From CAYVWB01 sp964455395 (lineage in GTDB: Bacteria; Desulfobacterota; Desulfovibrionia; Desulfovibrionales; Desulfovibrionaceae), in NCBI GenBank assembly GCA_964455395.1, contig CAYVWB010000012.1, positions 15,257 through 79,256 of the forward strand: DNA of 64,000 bases. The letters are read 5' to 3'. Below, one piece after another: positions 19,163 to 27,669 of the stretch. The notes beneath the pieces were generated by a model. It was not told the DNA's origin. It did not search any database and saw nothing but the letters and a program-made list of their open reading frames with translations. Position 1 is the stretch's first letter; each line of letters starts with the position of its first letter. Both the position numbers and the translations under genes were made by a program.

Positions 19163-19768
19163 ATGGCCAAGGTCAAATACACCAAGAATGCGCTGCGCGA
19201 ACAGCGGGACGCCTTGGCGCGGTTCCGTCGTTTTCTGCCCACGCTCAAGCTCAAGAAGGAGCAGCTGCAAGGCGAAGTGCGTCGGCTCGCGTTGGAACTG
19301 CAGGAAAAACGCGAAGCCCTGCGGCTGCTGGAAGACGAGATATCCGCGTGGCTTGGCGTGGTGATGGACGAATTCCCCCTGGCGCGCTACGCTGAAGTCG
19401 CTGCCCTGGAAACACGGCTGCACAATGTGGTGGGCGTCTCCATCCCCGTGTTGCAGGAGGTGCGTTTCGCCCGGTCCGCCCCGGACCCCTACGCCTCCCC
19501 GGCATGGGCGGACGACGCCGTGGAAGCCTTGCAGGCCCGCGTGCGCATGCGGATCGAAGTGGATTTCCTGAGCCGCCAGCGCGACCGCTTGGCTGACGAA
19601 CTGCGCACCACCACACAGCGCGTCAATCTGTTCGAGAAAGTCAAGATACCCGAGACGTTGGACAACATCCGCCGCATCCGCATCTTTCTGGGCGACCAGC
19701 AGACGGCTGCGGTGGCGCGCGCCAAACTCACCAAGAGCAAATCCGCAGAGCAGTGGAGGTCCGCATGA
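19163..19768 (+). CDS. V-type ATP synthase subunit D
   Basis: A 201-residue, mostly helical protein. The opening KVKYTKNALREQRDAL and the closing RVNLFEKVKIPETLDNIRRI are typical of subunit D, the long coiled coil of the central rotor axle. GGAG lies about 8 bp upstream of the ATG. The last codons overlap the start of subunit I. Confidence 0.93.
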   Translation: MAKVKYTKNALREQRDALARFRRFLPTLKLKKEQLQGEVRRLALELQEKREALRLLEDEISAWLGVVMDEFPLARYAEVAALETRLHNVVGVSIPVLQEVRFARSAPDPYASPAWADDAVEALQARVRMRIEVDFLSRQRDRLADELRTTTQRVNLFEKVKIPETLDNIRRIRIFLGDQQTAAVARAKLTKSKSAEQWRSA

Positions 19769-21672
19769 TAGTGCCCATGCGCCGACTGGAGCTCGTCTGC
19801 ACCACAGCCAGCCGGGACGAGACCCTCGTGGCATTGCGGCGCCTCGGCGCAGCGCATCTCACCCACGTGACGCCGCCAGCCAGCCAGTCCCTGGAAGACG
19901 CCCGCGAACGCCTCGCTTCCGTGCAGGATGTGCTGGACGCGCTGCCGGCTTCCGCCAGGGGGGAAACGCCGCCAGCCACGGGCGCGCCCGGTCCCGACGT
20001 GGTGAAAACGCTGGGGCCGCTCATTCCGAAACGCGCGGCCCTGGCGCAGCAACACGTCAGTGTGGAAGAAGAACTCGCCGCCTTGGCTCCCTGGGGCGAA
20101 GCCGACCCGGCAGCGCTGCAAGCGCTGGAGGACGCCGGCGTCCATGTGGGACTCTATTGGCAGGGGCCGCGGGCTGCACTCGTACCGCCGGAGGGCGCTG
20201 CGCTGGTCCCTCTGACGCTTCCGCCGGAGCCCCGCACGCGTCGCAGCCGGCTTTTCGCCATGGTCAGCGCCGCGCCGCTTGCGCCGGGCAATCTTCCCAA
20301 GGACAAGAAGGGCGGCGAACTGCGGCCCCTGGCGCGGCCCACACGTTCCCGGGCCGAGGCGCAGGGCGTGCTGCGGGACATCGAACACGAGCTGGAAGCC
20401 ATCGACGCGCTGTTCGCCCACCACCGGGGCGACCGACCCGAAGTGGCCCGCGCCGCCGCCGAGCTGCGCGCCCGCGTGGAATATCTGGAAGCCAAAGCCG
20501 GCATGGGCGTACGGGTGAAGGAACACACACGCCACGGCGAGGGCGGCGCCAGGCCCGGCGCATCCCTCGGGTTGGCGTACCTCACGGGGTATGTGCCGGC
20601 CGAACGCGAACCGGAGCTGCAACGCGCCGCAGCCGAGCACGGGTGGGGCTTGCGTCTGCTGGAGCCCGCAGCCGAGGAGAATCCGCCCACCTACATCCGC
20701 AACCCTTCATGGGTTCGACCCATCGAGGTGGTCTTCGAGATGATCGGGGTCGTTCCCGGCTATCGGGAGACGGACATCAGCGCGGTCTTTCTCGTCTTCC
20801 TCTCCATTTTTTTCGCCATGCTGGTGGGCGATGCGGGGTACGGTCTGCTCTTCATCGGCATGGCTTTCGGGGTGCGTCGGTTCATCCCCTCGGCGCCGCC
20901 GCAGGTCTTCACCTTGCTGCTCGTCATGGCGTGCGCCACCGTGGTGTGGGGAGCGCTGACGGGCACGTGGTTCGGCGCGGCGTGGTTGCCGGGTCCGTTG
21001 GAATCCCTGAAGATTCCATGGCTGACCGGGCCGGAGTCGGAGGCCAACATCATGCTCCTGTGTTTTCTGCTGGGGGCCACGCACCTCACCATAGCGCACG
21101 CGTGGCGCGCCGTGCGGGCGTTCCCTTCGCCGCCGTTTCTGGCGCAGCTGGGATGGATAGCCATCACCTGGACGATGTTTTTCGCTGCGCGAAGCATGGT
21201 GCTGCTGGCGGAATTTCCCTCGGTCATGGTATGGGCGCTGGCCGCGGGCGTCTTGGCTGTGGCTGTATTCATGACGCCCCTTTCGCGCTTGAAGGCGCAG
21301 TGGTTCGGTCACGTGATGCTGCCGCTCAACCTCATCAACAATTTCGTGGATGTGGTGAGCTATGTGCGACTCTTCGCCGTGGGCGCTGCGTCCCTGGCCA
21401 TGGCGCAGGCCTTCAACGAGATGGCCTTGGCCGAAGCGCACGGCGTGCTGGGCGGCCTCTTGGCGGCGTTCACCTTGTTCCTCGGACATGGGTTGAACAT
21501 CGCGCTGGCGGCCATGGGCGTCTTGGTGCACGGCGTGCGCCTGAACACCCTGGAATTCGCGCAGCACATGGACCTGACCTGGTCTGGCGCCCCGTATGCG
21601 CCGTTCAGGGAGCGGACCGGCTGCGGGGAACTCGGCGAGTGGTGCGAAGACGAGACGGCTCCGACACGGTGA
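19765..21672 (+). CDS. V-type ATP synthase subunit I
   Basis: A 635-residue protein whose first half (to about residue 315) is cytoplasmic and partly coiled coil, and whose second half has about seven membrane segments. GDAGYGLLF, LINNFVDVVSYVRLFAVG and GHGLNIALA are conserved in subunit I/a; the arginine in SYVRLF is the residue that faces the rotor ring. The start at 19765 (ATGA overlap with subunit D, GGAGG 5 bp upstream) is preferred over a GTG at 19753. An octamer repeat follows the gene. Confidence 0.95.
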   Translation: MIVPMRRLELVCTTASRDETLVALRRLGAAHLTHVTPPASQSLEDARERLASVQDVLDALPASARGETPPATGAPGPDVVKTLGPLIPKRAALAQQHVSVEEELAALAPWGEADPAALQALEDAGVHVGLYWQGPRAALVPPEGAALVPLTLPPEPRTRRSRLFAMVSAAPLAPGNLPKDKKGGELRPLARPTRSRAEAQGVLRDIEHELEAIDALFAHHRGDRPEVARAAAELRARVEYLEAKAGMGVRVKEHTRHGEGGARPGASLGLAYLTGYVPAEREPELQRAAAEHGWGLRLLEPAAEENPPTYIRNPSWVRPIEVVFEMIGVVPGYRETDISAVFLVFLSIFFAMLVGDAGYGLLFIGMAFGVRRFIPSAPPQVFTLLLVMACATVVWGALTGTWFGAAWLPGPLESLKIPWLTGPESEANIMLLCFLLGATHLTIAHAWRAVRAFPSPPFLAQLGWIAITWTMFFAARSMVLLAEFPSVMVWALAAGVLAVAVFMTPLSRLKAQWFGHVMLPLNLINNFVDVVSYVRLFAVGAASLAMAQAFNEMALAEAHGVLGGLLAAFTLFLGHGLNIALAAMGVLVHGVRLNTLEFAQHMDLTWSGAPYAPFRERTGCGELGEWCEDETAPTR

Positions 21673-21750
21673 CGATTCTGCAGCGCGCGGACAATATGAC
21701 GAACATTCTTTCGGAGTCTCCGACTTTCTGACTGCCAGACGACCAAACCA

Positions 21751-21838
21751 CGAGACCTCGAGACCACGAGACTTCGCGAACTCGAGACCACGAGACTTCG
21801 CGAATTCGAGACCTCGAGACCTTGAGACCTTGAGACAA
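21751..21838. repeat. eleven tandem 8-bp units, consensus CGAGACCT
   Basis: The sequence divides without gaps into eleven octamers: seven begin CGAGAC, two TGAGAC and two are CGCGAA. A 24-bp block of three units (21759-21782) is repeated at once (21783-21806) with one mismatch. The array ends next to the AAGGAG ribosome site of subunit K. It is outside any gene I can support. The opposite-strand form of the same octamer recurs at 25925-25964. Confidence 0.85.
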
Positions 21839-21849
21839 GGAGCACGGAT

Positions 21850-22341
21850 ATGGACCTGCTTATGATGGCCGCATTGGGCAAAGCGGGCGCGGCGGCTGCG
21901 CTGGGGCTGGCCGCCGCCGGCTCGGCGCTGGGCACGGGCACGGCGGGCATGGCCGCCATCGGCGCGTGGAAGAAGCGCTACGCGCAGAACAAAGCCGCGC
22001 CGTTCATCCTCATCACCTTCATCGGCGCGCCCCTCTCGCAGACCATCTACGGCATGATCCTCATGAACGCCATGGTGGGCTTGTGCAACGAAGCGCTGCT
22101 GCTGCAGGAAGCCGGCGAAGTCGCCATGATCAACTGGCCCGCCATGCTTGTGGCCGGGCTGCTGGGCGGGCTCGCCATGGGCGCTTCCGCTTTCTTCCAG
22201 GGCAAAGCCGGCGCCGCCGCCGCGGACGCTCTCGGCGAAACCGGGCAAGGCTTCGGCAACTATCTCATGACTTTGGGGGTGGTGGAGACGGTGGCGCTTT
22301 TCGTCATGGTCTTCATCCAAGGGACGCTCGCCGTCGTTTGA
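21850..22341 (+). CDS. V-type ATP synthase subunit K (proteolipid)
   Basis: A 163-residue hydrophobic protein with four membrane helices, which is two fused c-type hairpins; it forms the rotor ring. The ion site is visible: S63-Q64 in helix 2 (APLSQTIYG), Q117 in helix 3 (FFQGK) and E146 in helix 4 (GVVETVA). These match the T/Q/Q/E sodium ligands of Enterococcus NtpK, so Na+ coupling is likely but not proven. AAGGAG precedes the ATG by 7 bp. An octamer array separates it from subunit I, and a hairpin follows it. Confidence 0.95.
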   Translation: MDLLMMAALGKAGAAAALGLAAAGSALGTGTAGMAAIGAWKKRYAQNKAAPFILITFIGAPLSQTIYGMILMNAMVGLCNEALLLQEAGEVAMINWPAMLVAGLLGGLAMGASAFFQGKAGAAAADALGETGQGFGNYLMTLGVVETVALFVMVFIQGTLAVV

Positions 22342-22373
22342 GCGGCGGTCGTCTAGCGCGCGTCCGCACGTAC

Positions 22374-22415
22374 GAAGCCGCCCCCCCGGCCACAGGGCCA
22401 TGGGGAGGCGGCTTC
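22374..22415. terminator. hairpin between convergent subunit K and fcl
   Basis: GAAGCCGCC (22374-22382) pairs with GGCGGCTTC (22407-22415). It lies 32 bp after subunit K and 60 bp after the end of the convergent fcl gene. Neither strand has a T-tract, so it may be a rho-aided or simple 3'-end hairpin serving both genes. Confidence 0.5.
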
Positions 22416-22475
22416 ACCATTGGTGCGTGGACGATCCCCCATGCTGCATGACGCTCGGGCTCGTGGGGGGCGCGC

Positions 22476-23531
22476 TCACTGCAGCTGGTCGAGATACCAT
22501 TCGTAACAGCGACGCACGCCGGCTTCCAGGTCGATGGCGTGGGTGAAGCCCAGCTCGTGCAGGCGGCTCACATCCAGGACCTTGCGGGGAGTGCCGTCGG
22601 GTTTGGTGGAATCCCAGCAGATGGCGCCGGTGAAGCCCACCACCCCGCGCACCAGCTCCGCGAGCTGCGCGATGGTGAGGTCCTCCCCCGTGCCCACGTT
22701 CACCAGCTGGGGGGGAATGGCGTCCGGCAGTTCCAGCACGTGCCGGCAGGCGCCGGCCATGTCGTCCACATGCATCAGCTCGCGCATGGGCGAGCCCGTA
22801 CCCCAGAGTTGCACGCTGGCTGCGCCGGGATCGCAGACATGCAGATCCTCGGTGAGGCCGGCGCAGTTCCGCACGTCCGCCGGGATGGGCCCGAAGACCT
22901 CCACATTGCGCCGGATGGCGGCTTCGTCCCCTGTTTGAGCGAGCTTCGCCAGGTGGAACTTGCGGATCATGGCGCTCAGCACGTGGCTTTTTTCCAGGTC
23001 GAAATTGTCGCCTTCGCCGAAGAGGTTGGTGGGCATCAGCGCCCAGAAGTCGGTCCCGTACTGTTCGTTGTAGAACTGGCACATCTTCACGCCGGCGATC
23101 TTCGCCACGGCGTACGCCTCGTTGGTGGGTTCCAGCTCGGACTGCAGGAGATGTTCCTCCCGGATGGGCTGGGGGCAGAACTTCGGGTAGATGCACGAGG
23201 AGCCCAGGAAAATAAGGCGTTTGACCTCGTTCAGCCAAGCGGCGTGGATGATGTTCGTCTGGATGGCGAGGTTCGTGTGGATGAACTCCGCGGGGTAGGT
23301 CTTGTTGGCGAGGATGCCCCCCACCTTGGCTGCGGCGAGGATCACGGCGTCCGGCTTCTGCGCGGCGAACCAACGCTCCACCTCGTCCTGCCGGCGCAGG
23401 TCCAACTCTTGCGAGGTGGGGCCCAGCAGGTTCTCATACCCGGCCGCCTCCAGCGCACGCCAGCACGCCGCCCCCACCATCCCCCGACGGCCTGCGATGA
23501 ATACCGTATCCTGCGACGTCACCTTGGACAT
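22476..23531 (-). CDS. fcl: GDP-L-fucose synthase
   Basis: A 351-residue extended-SDR enzyme. GRRGMVG (NAD(P) binding), AKVGGILANKTYP, GSSCIYPK and the catalytic YAVAK (Tyr-x-x-x-Lys) are the family motifs. It converts GDP-4-keto-6-deoxymannose into GDP-L-fucose for surface polysaccharide. It is some 30 residues longer than E. coli Fcl, with extra sequence around ETGDEAAIRR-type residues near 200. AAGGAG lies 6 bp before the ATG. The partner enzyme, GDP-mannose dehydratase, is not in the window. Confidence 0.93.
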   Translation of the reverse strand: MSKVTSQDTVFIAGRRGMVGAACWRALEAAGYENLLGPTSQELDLRRQDEVERWFAAQKPDAVILAAAKVGGILANKTYPAEFIHTNLAIQTNIIHAAWLNEVKRLIFLGSSCIYPKFCPQPIREEHLLQSELEPTNEAYAVAKIAGVKMCQFYNEQYGTDFWALMPTNLFGEGDNFDLEKSHVLSAMIRKFHLAKLAQTGDEAAIRRNVEVFGPIPADVRNCAGLTEDLHVCDPGAASVQLWGTGSPMRELMHVDDMAGACRHVLELPDAIPPQLVNVGTGEDLTIAQLAELVRGVVGFTGAICWDSTKPDGTPRKVLDVSRLHELGFTHAIDLEAGVRRCYEWYLDQLQ

Positions 23532-23657
23532 GAGCGCTCCTTGTCATTGATGGCCCGTGGAAGGGTCCTCATACTCGACCTGCGGCGGCGGAGCAAGGCG
23601 AGCGCTGCGGGTTGGTTCTCGCGCAAGCGCTCGCACAACAGCGTGAAGGCCGCCGAC

Positions 23658-24563
23658 TCACGACGAGCCGCCGGCCGGGTCGGGGTTCTGCAGGTGGGCG
23701 GCGCGGCGTTCCAGGCGGTTCTCCATATCCTTGAGCAGGGACGAGGCCTCGCGGGCGAGCGTGGCGGCGCGCTGGGGATCTCCCGCCAGACCGCGCATGA
23801 ACGCCATGCCGAAGCGACAGTCCTCACCCGGCGGCTGATCGGAATGCGACGCTTCCCCCTCGGGACAGGCGGCCAGCCGTGAAGCCATCGCCGCCACGTG
23901 ACGCAACAACGCCGCGACATGGGCGTCGGGGGAGGCGTCGCCTGCAGGGTCAGTGGACGTAGCATGGACCGTCTCGGATGCAGCGAGATCGCGCTCCGCC
24001 ACAGGCGCATGACGGCGGCCAGCGTGGACCAACGCGTCCACGAACCCCTGCGCCGAGGCGAGATAGCCCAGCCGCAGCACGAATGCGGGCAGTCCCACGC
24101 CGGGGGCGTTGGCGGCGTCTTCCGGCGTGTTGGGGTCGGCGTAGTGCTCCAGCCCATGGAGCGCGGCAAGCTCCTGCGCCGTGACCGTGCGCCCGGCGGC
24201 GTGGCTGCGCGCGAGATGCTCTGCCAAGTCCCGCATGGGGTCCGGATGACGTGGCGGTCCACCAGAGGGGGCGCCGGCGCGTGCGTCGGGGCTTTCGTCG
24301 GCCGGCAGGTCGACGCCCTGGTCGGGAGGCGTGGCGGGGGGAGAATCCTCCCCACCATCCGGGACCGCGTGTTCGTACTGCGCCGCGTCCCGCAAGGCCT
24401 CGGCCGGGGAGTGGTCCGGCCTGGGCGCTTCGGCTGATGGCGGCTCCGGCGCGTCCGAAGTCAACAGCGAAATCACGAGCCACAACGTGAGGCCGAGAAG
24501 GCAGCACGCCACGGCGAGCTGGAGAGCGCGGCGGAGGAAGCGTCTCGGGTCAATGGGTCTCAT
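23658..24563 (-). CDS. membrane-anchored hypothetical protein
   Basis: A 301-residue protein I do not recognise. It has a basic N-terminus, one membrane segment (about residues 12-33, LAVACCLLGLTLWLVISLL), then a Pro/Asp/Glu-rich linker of about 80 residues, and a helical alanine-rich C-terminal domain. AGGA lies 7 bp before the ATG at 24563, which supports this start over 24626. The layout suggests a periplasmic domain tethered to the inner membrane. It is divergent from the MauE-rhodanese pair. No function can be given. Confidence 0.65.
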   Translation of the reverse strand: MRPIDPRRFLRRALQLAVACCLLGLTLWLVISLLTSDAPEPPSAEAPRPDHSPAEALRDAAQYEHAVPDGGEDSPPATPPDQGVDLPADESPDARAGAPSGGPPRHPDPMRDLAEHLARSHAAGRTVTAQELAALHGLEHYADPNTPEDAANAPGVGLPAFVLRLGYLASAQGFVDALVHAGRRHAPVAERDLAASETVHATSTDPAGDASPDAHVAALLRHVAAMASRLAACPEGEASHSDQPPGEDCRFGMAFMRGLAGDPQRAATLAREASSLLKDMENRLERRAAHLQNPDPAGGSS

Positions 24564-24728
24564 AGATGGTCCTGATGGGTCGAGGTGTCTCACATTGGAA
24601 ATTCGTATTGGTAAATCGCCAGCCAATCATGCATTCATGTATGCCATGTGCATGCACCTCAGCAAGCGACCCAATGGGGTCTGGCGCAAGGCGTCCACGG
24701 CAGCGCCATCCCCGAAGGAGCGCTTGTC

Positions 24729-25271
24729 ATGACGCTGCGGGCGTCCACACTGGGGCCGGTGGTCTATGCGCTGCTGCGGTATGGGCTGGGCGGCGCCTTC
24801 GTGCTTGCCGGGGTGCTGAAGTTCATGGACTTGCCGGCGCTGGCCGAGACCATCCGGGCCTTCGGGCTGCTGCCCCCCTTGGCTGCAGACGTGACGGCGT
24901 TGCTGTTGCCGCCAGCGGAAATCGTGGCGGGTGGTCTGCTCATGGCGGACGTCCGTGGGGGCTTGCCGGCCATCACGATCATGCTGCTCGTCTTCACGGG
25001 GGTGCTGGGCTACGCCTTGCATCTGGGTCTGGACGTGGACTGCGGCTGTTACGGTCCTGCCGATCCCGAAGCGGAGGCCTTCAGCAGCCTCTGGACATCC
25101 CTGTATCGGGACTTGGTCATGTTGGGGGCCGCTTTCGGATGTGTCGTGCTGCGGCGCCTGTTGAGGCGAAAGCCCACGGCGTTCACGGCGATCATGCCCG
25201 GGCCGCTGGTCCGGCGCATCCATAAACACAAGAATTCACAATGCATTCAATCACAAGGAGATGCTTCATGA
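24729..25271 (+). CDS. MauE/DoxX-like membrane protein
   Basis: A 180-residue protein with about four membrane segments. The start RYGLGGAFVLAGVLKF and the motif DVDCGCYG match the MauE/DoxX-type family, whose members help disulfide chemistry or electron transfer at the membrane; the cysteine pair in DCGCYG is conserved. GAAGGAG precedes the ATG by 8 bp. The stop overlaps the start of the following rhodanese gene (ATGA), so the two are translated together. Confidence 0.75.
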   Translation: MTLRASTLGPVVYALLRYGLGGAFVLAGVLKFMDLPALAETIRAFGLLPPLAADVTALLLPPAEIVAGGLLMADVRGGLPAITIMLLVFTGVLGYALHLGLDVDCGCYGPADPEAEAFSSLWTSLYRDLVMLGAAFGCVVLRRLLRRKPTAFTAIMPGPLVRRIHKHKNSQCIQSQGDAS

Positions 25272-25807
25272 AACGCATTCCGCATTCTGTCCTGAGCCTC
25301 TGGCTCGCTGTCGGGGGGTGCCTCTTCCTGGTCGCGCCGTCCCAGGCGTTTCTCGGGACGGACAAGTTCGAGGCTGAAGTGGCCACCGAGGCCGCTGTGG
25401 TGAAATACATGCAGGAAGCCGAGCGGGGCGGGTATGAGACCGTGGACACCGCCACGTTGAAGCAGTGGCTGGACGAGGACAAAGCGATGCTCATCGTGGA
25501 CACCATGCCCTTCGAAGCGAGCTACAAGGAGTCGCACATCCCCGGCGCCGTGAGCTTTCTCTTTCCCATTCCGGAAATGACCGAGTGGGACGTGAAAGAA
25601 ACCAGCGGGACGCAGGAAGATTTCGAGACGTTGCTGGGACCGGACAAGACCCGGACCATCGTCATCTACTGCGGCTTCGTCAAGTGCACCCGGAGCCACA
25701 ACGGCGCCATGTGGGCCAAGAAGCTCGGGTACGAAAACGTCTACCGCCACCCCGGCGGCATCTTCGCCTGGAAAGGCGCGGATTACGAGACCGAATCCGG
25801 CGAGTAG
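25268..25807 (+). CDS. exported rhodanese-domain protein
   Basis: A 179-residue protein with a signal peptide (cleavage likely after PSQA, about residue 27). The rhodanese domain covers about residues 60-175, with DTMPFEASYKESHIPGA and the active-site loop YCGFVKCTRSH. The loop has two cysteines, and either could be the persulfide carrier. AAGGAG is 7 bp before the ATG at 25268. It is coupled to a MauE-like gene, which suggests a periplasmic sulfur-relay or thiol-redox pair. Confidence 0.85.
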   Translation: MKRIPHSVLSLWLAVGGCLFLVAPSQAFLGTDKFEAEVATEAAVVKYMQEAERGGYETVDTATLKQWLDEDKAMLIVDTMPFEASYKESHIPGAVSFLFPIPEMTEWDVKETSGTQEDFETLLGPDKTRTIVIYCGFVKCTRSHNGAMWAKKLGYENVYRHPGGIFAWKGADYETESGE

Positions 25808-25865
25808 TCAGGGGGCGCACGTCGGCGGCTGGCTGGGGTGTGCTCCGGATCCGGAATCGAGCCGC

Positions 25866-25907
25866 GCCGCAGGCCGCGCGACGCCACCCCCCGGCGCGGC
25901 CTGCGGC
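25866..25907. terminator. perfect 14-bp inverted repeat after the rhodanese gene
   Basis: GCCGCAGGCCGCGC (25866-25879) and its exact reverse complement (25894-25907) are separated by 14 bp. The stem is very stable and starts 58 bp after the rhodanese stop. There is no T-tract, so it is better called terminator-like. It may act on both strands, since the gene to the right points toward it. Confidence 0.55.
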
Positions 25908-25924
25908 ATTCGATTCGACGCCCC

Positions 25925-25964
25925 CCGTCCCGCCGTCCCGCCGTCTCGCCGTCTCGCCGTCTCG
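25925..25964. repeat. five tandem 8-bp units, consensus CCGTCTCG
   Basis: Two CCGTCCCG units are followed by three CCGTCTCG units; another CCGTCCCG lies at 26005-26012. The reverse complement, CGAGACGG, shares the core CGAGAC with the array at 21751-21838. It lies between convergent genes. Confidence 0.75.
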
Positions 25965-26226
25965 TGACCCGGCTGTTCGACCGCAGCGCCGTTCCATCTT
26001 CCCGCCGTCCCGCGTAAGCGTGGGGCGGCGGTTTCTCGTCTCGACCGGAGTCGTGCGGCGCCGGGCGCGTCTCGCAGAAGGAAGAATGGTCGCATGCGGG
26101 AGCGAGACCGTGTCTCCGGGGCCTCGTCTCTTCAGGGGAAGGCGCCGTCACGAGTTCGTGCTTGCCGGGGCCTTCAAGACGGGAGGGTGAAGCAGGGCTG
26201 CGCCGGCTCGGCTGCAGCGCAGTCGT

Positions 26227-27669
26227 CTATTGCGCCTGGGAAAGCACGCGCATGGGCGGCAGCACCCGGGGCGAGCCCGAGGGTTCGCCGCTGAAGTCCA
26301 CCAGCACCATGCCGGAGAAGGCGTTGTCCGCCTCGTTGTAGAACTCCACGCGGAAGACGTCGCCAGCGGTGTCCACACTGAACTGCTCCAGGAAGTCCTC
26401 GCGGGCGATGGGGTGTCCGCACTCGCTGCTCACGCCTTCGCGGGTGTAACCGATGACGTTGACGCGCACACCCTCGCGGGGGGCGACCTGGAAGGAGCGC
26501 TGCACAGGGATGCGGGCGCCCATGGGCGCGCGGAGGCGCTGGCCGTCCACGAGCAGCTCGGTGACGCCGTTGGCGGCGTCATAGTCGAAAAACTGAGGGT
26601 GGAGCTGGGTGACGCAGCGGTTGCCGTAAAAGATGCTGTAGCCGCCGTGGTCGTCCACCACGGTGATGAGCGGGTTGGTGGAGGAGAACGCGAGCTGAGC
26701 GTCCTTCTTCATGGGGATGAAGCCCAGGCGGGCGCGCACGTCACGCAGGTCCAGAAAGATACGGTTGTCGTAGAGGGCGAGGGCGGCGTCGCGTTCGATG
26801 GTCTCCGCCACGTCGGCGACGTTCATCTCGAAGTCGCGGACGAATTCGATGCCCATGGCGTGCATGAACGCTTCCAGGTTGCGCAGATGATAATACGCGC
26901 GCAGGGCCGTGGGGAAGCTCTTGCTGGCTTCCAGCCCGAAGGCGGGTTTGCCGTTGTTGATGGCGAAGTATGTCAGGGTCTTCTCCATCTCGGCGTCGCC
27001 CAGCCGGGTGTGGGTGTTCTTCACATGGAAGCGGTGCTCGGGGTCGTGCAGATTTTCGTTGGCGCGGGCGACCACTTTGCGGGCCAACGCATCGAGCTCG
27101 CCGTACGCCGGAGCGTCGATGCGTTCCTGGTCGATGATGATGGACTGGCCCCACCGGTGGGGGTTGCGCATGGCGTCGATGTGTTCGGGGCGGTAGTAGC
27201 CGCTGCCGTCATGCATGTTCAGCACCACGTCCACGTCCGGGTCCAGAATGATGGACTTGATCTTGGCGATGACGTCAAACTCCGGGTCCGTGGCGGCGAG
27301 TCGGGAAAACTTGCGGTTCAGGTCGCCATGAACGCCGCGGCGCTGCTTCACGATGGAGATGAAATTCAGGTTCGGCACGATCCACACCCCCCCCTTCAGG
27401 ATGCGGTAGTGCGTCACCAGCAACGAAGCCGCCGTGAACCCCCCGGGCTCGTCCCCCTGGATGCCGGCGACCACCAACAAAGTGGGACCCGGTTCGCCGG
27501 ATTCGTGTTTGTGCAGGGAAAACGCAAGGTTGTCGATAGGCGCGTCGGGACTGTCCGCGGTGTCCACGGGCAAAGCCCCAGCCCCGGCGCACAGCGCGCG
27601 CGTCGACGGCTGCAGCGTGAGTGCGAGCATGAGGAACAAGCAGAGAAGCAGAGCGCGTGGCATGGTCAT
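26227..27669 (-). CDS. M99-family peptidoglycan carboxypeptidase (Csd4/Pgp1-like)
   Basis: A 480-residue exported protein: a signal peptide (residues 3-30), then an M14-like zinc peptidase domain. The zinc ligands are Q71 and E74 in GIQGDEPGG and H153 in LNMHDGSG; Q replaces the usual His, as in Csd4 of Helicobacter. The putative catalytic glutamate is E247 in FGLEASK. These enzymes trim peptidoglycan tripeptides to dipeptides and set helical or curved cell shape. Two further beta-rich domains follow (about 300-480). The start 27669 or 27663 cannot be decided. Confidence 0.85.
   Translation of the reverse strand: MTMPRALLLCLFLMLALTLQPSTRALCAGAGALPVDTADSPDAPIDNLAFSLHKHESGEPGPTLLVVAGIQGDEPGGFTAASLLVTHYRILKGGVWIVPNLNFISIVKQRRGVHGDLNRKFSRLAATDPEFDVIAKIKSIILDPDVDVVLNMHDGSGYYRPEHIDAMRNPHRWGQSIIIDQERIDAPAYGELDALARKVVARANENLHDPEHRFHVKNTHTRLGDAEMEKTLTYFAINNGKPAFGLEASKSFPTALRAYYHLRNLEAFMHAMGIEFVRDFEMNVADVAETIERDAALALYDNRIFLDLRDVRARLGFIPMKKDAQLAFSSTNPLITVVDDHGGYSIFYGNRCVTQLHPQFFDYDAANGVTELLVDGQRLRAPMGARIPVQRSFQVAPREGVRVNVIGYTREGVSSECGHPIAREDFLEQFSVDTAGDVFRVEFYNEADNAFSGMVLVDFSGEPSGSPRVLPPMRVLSQAQ

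Larger units (their letters stand above)
25808..26226. other. 419-bp intergenic region between convergent genes
   Basis: It holds a perfect inverted repeat and an octamer array, each listed separately. The remaining sequence is G+C-rich and contains no supported gene; open frames on both strands here lack ribosome sites and conserved motifs. Confidence 0.6.

Noticed and set aside
21751..21838. CRISPR array
   Set aside because: Units are 8 bp with no spacers and no cas genes are nearby; it is a simple tandem repeat.
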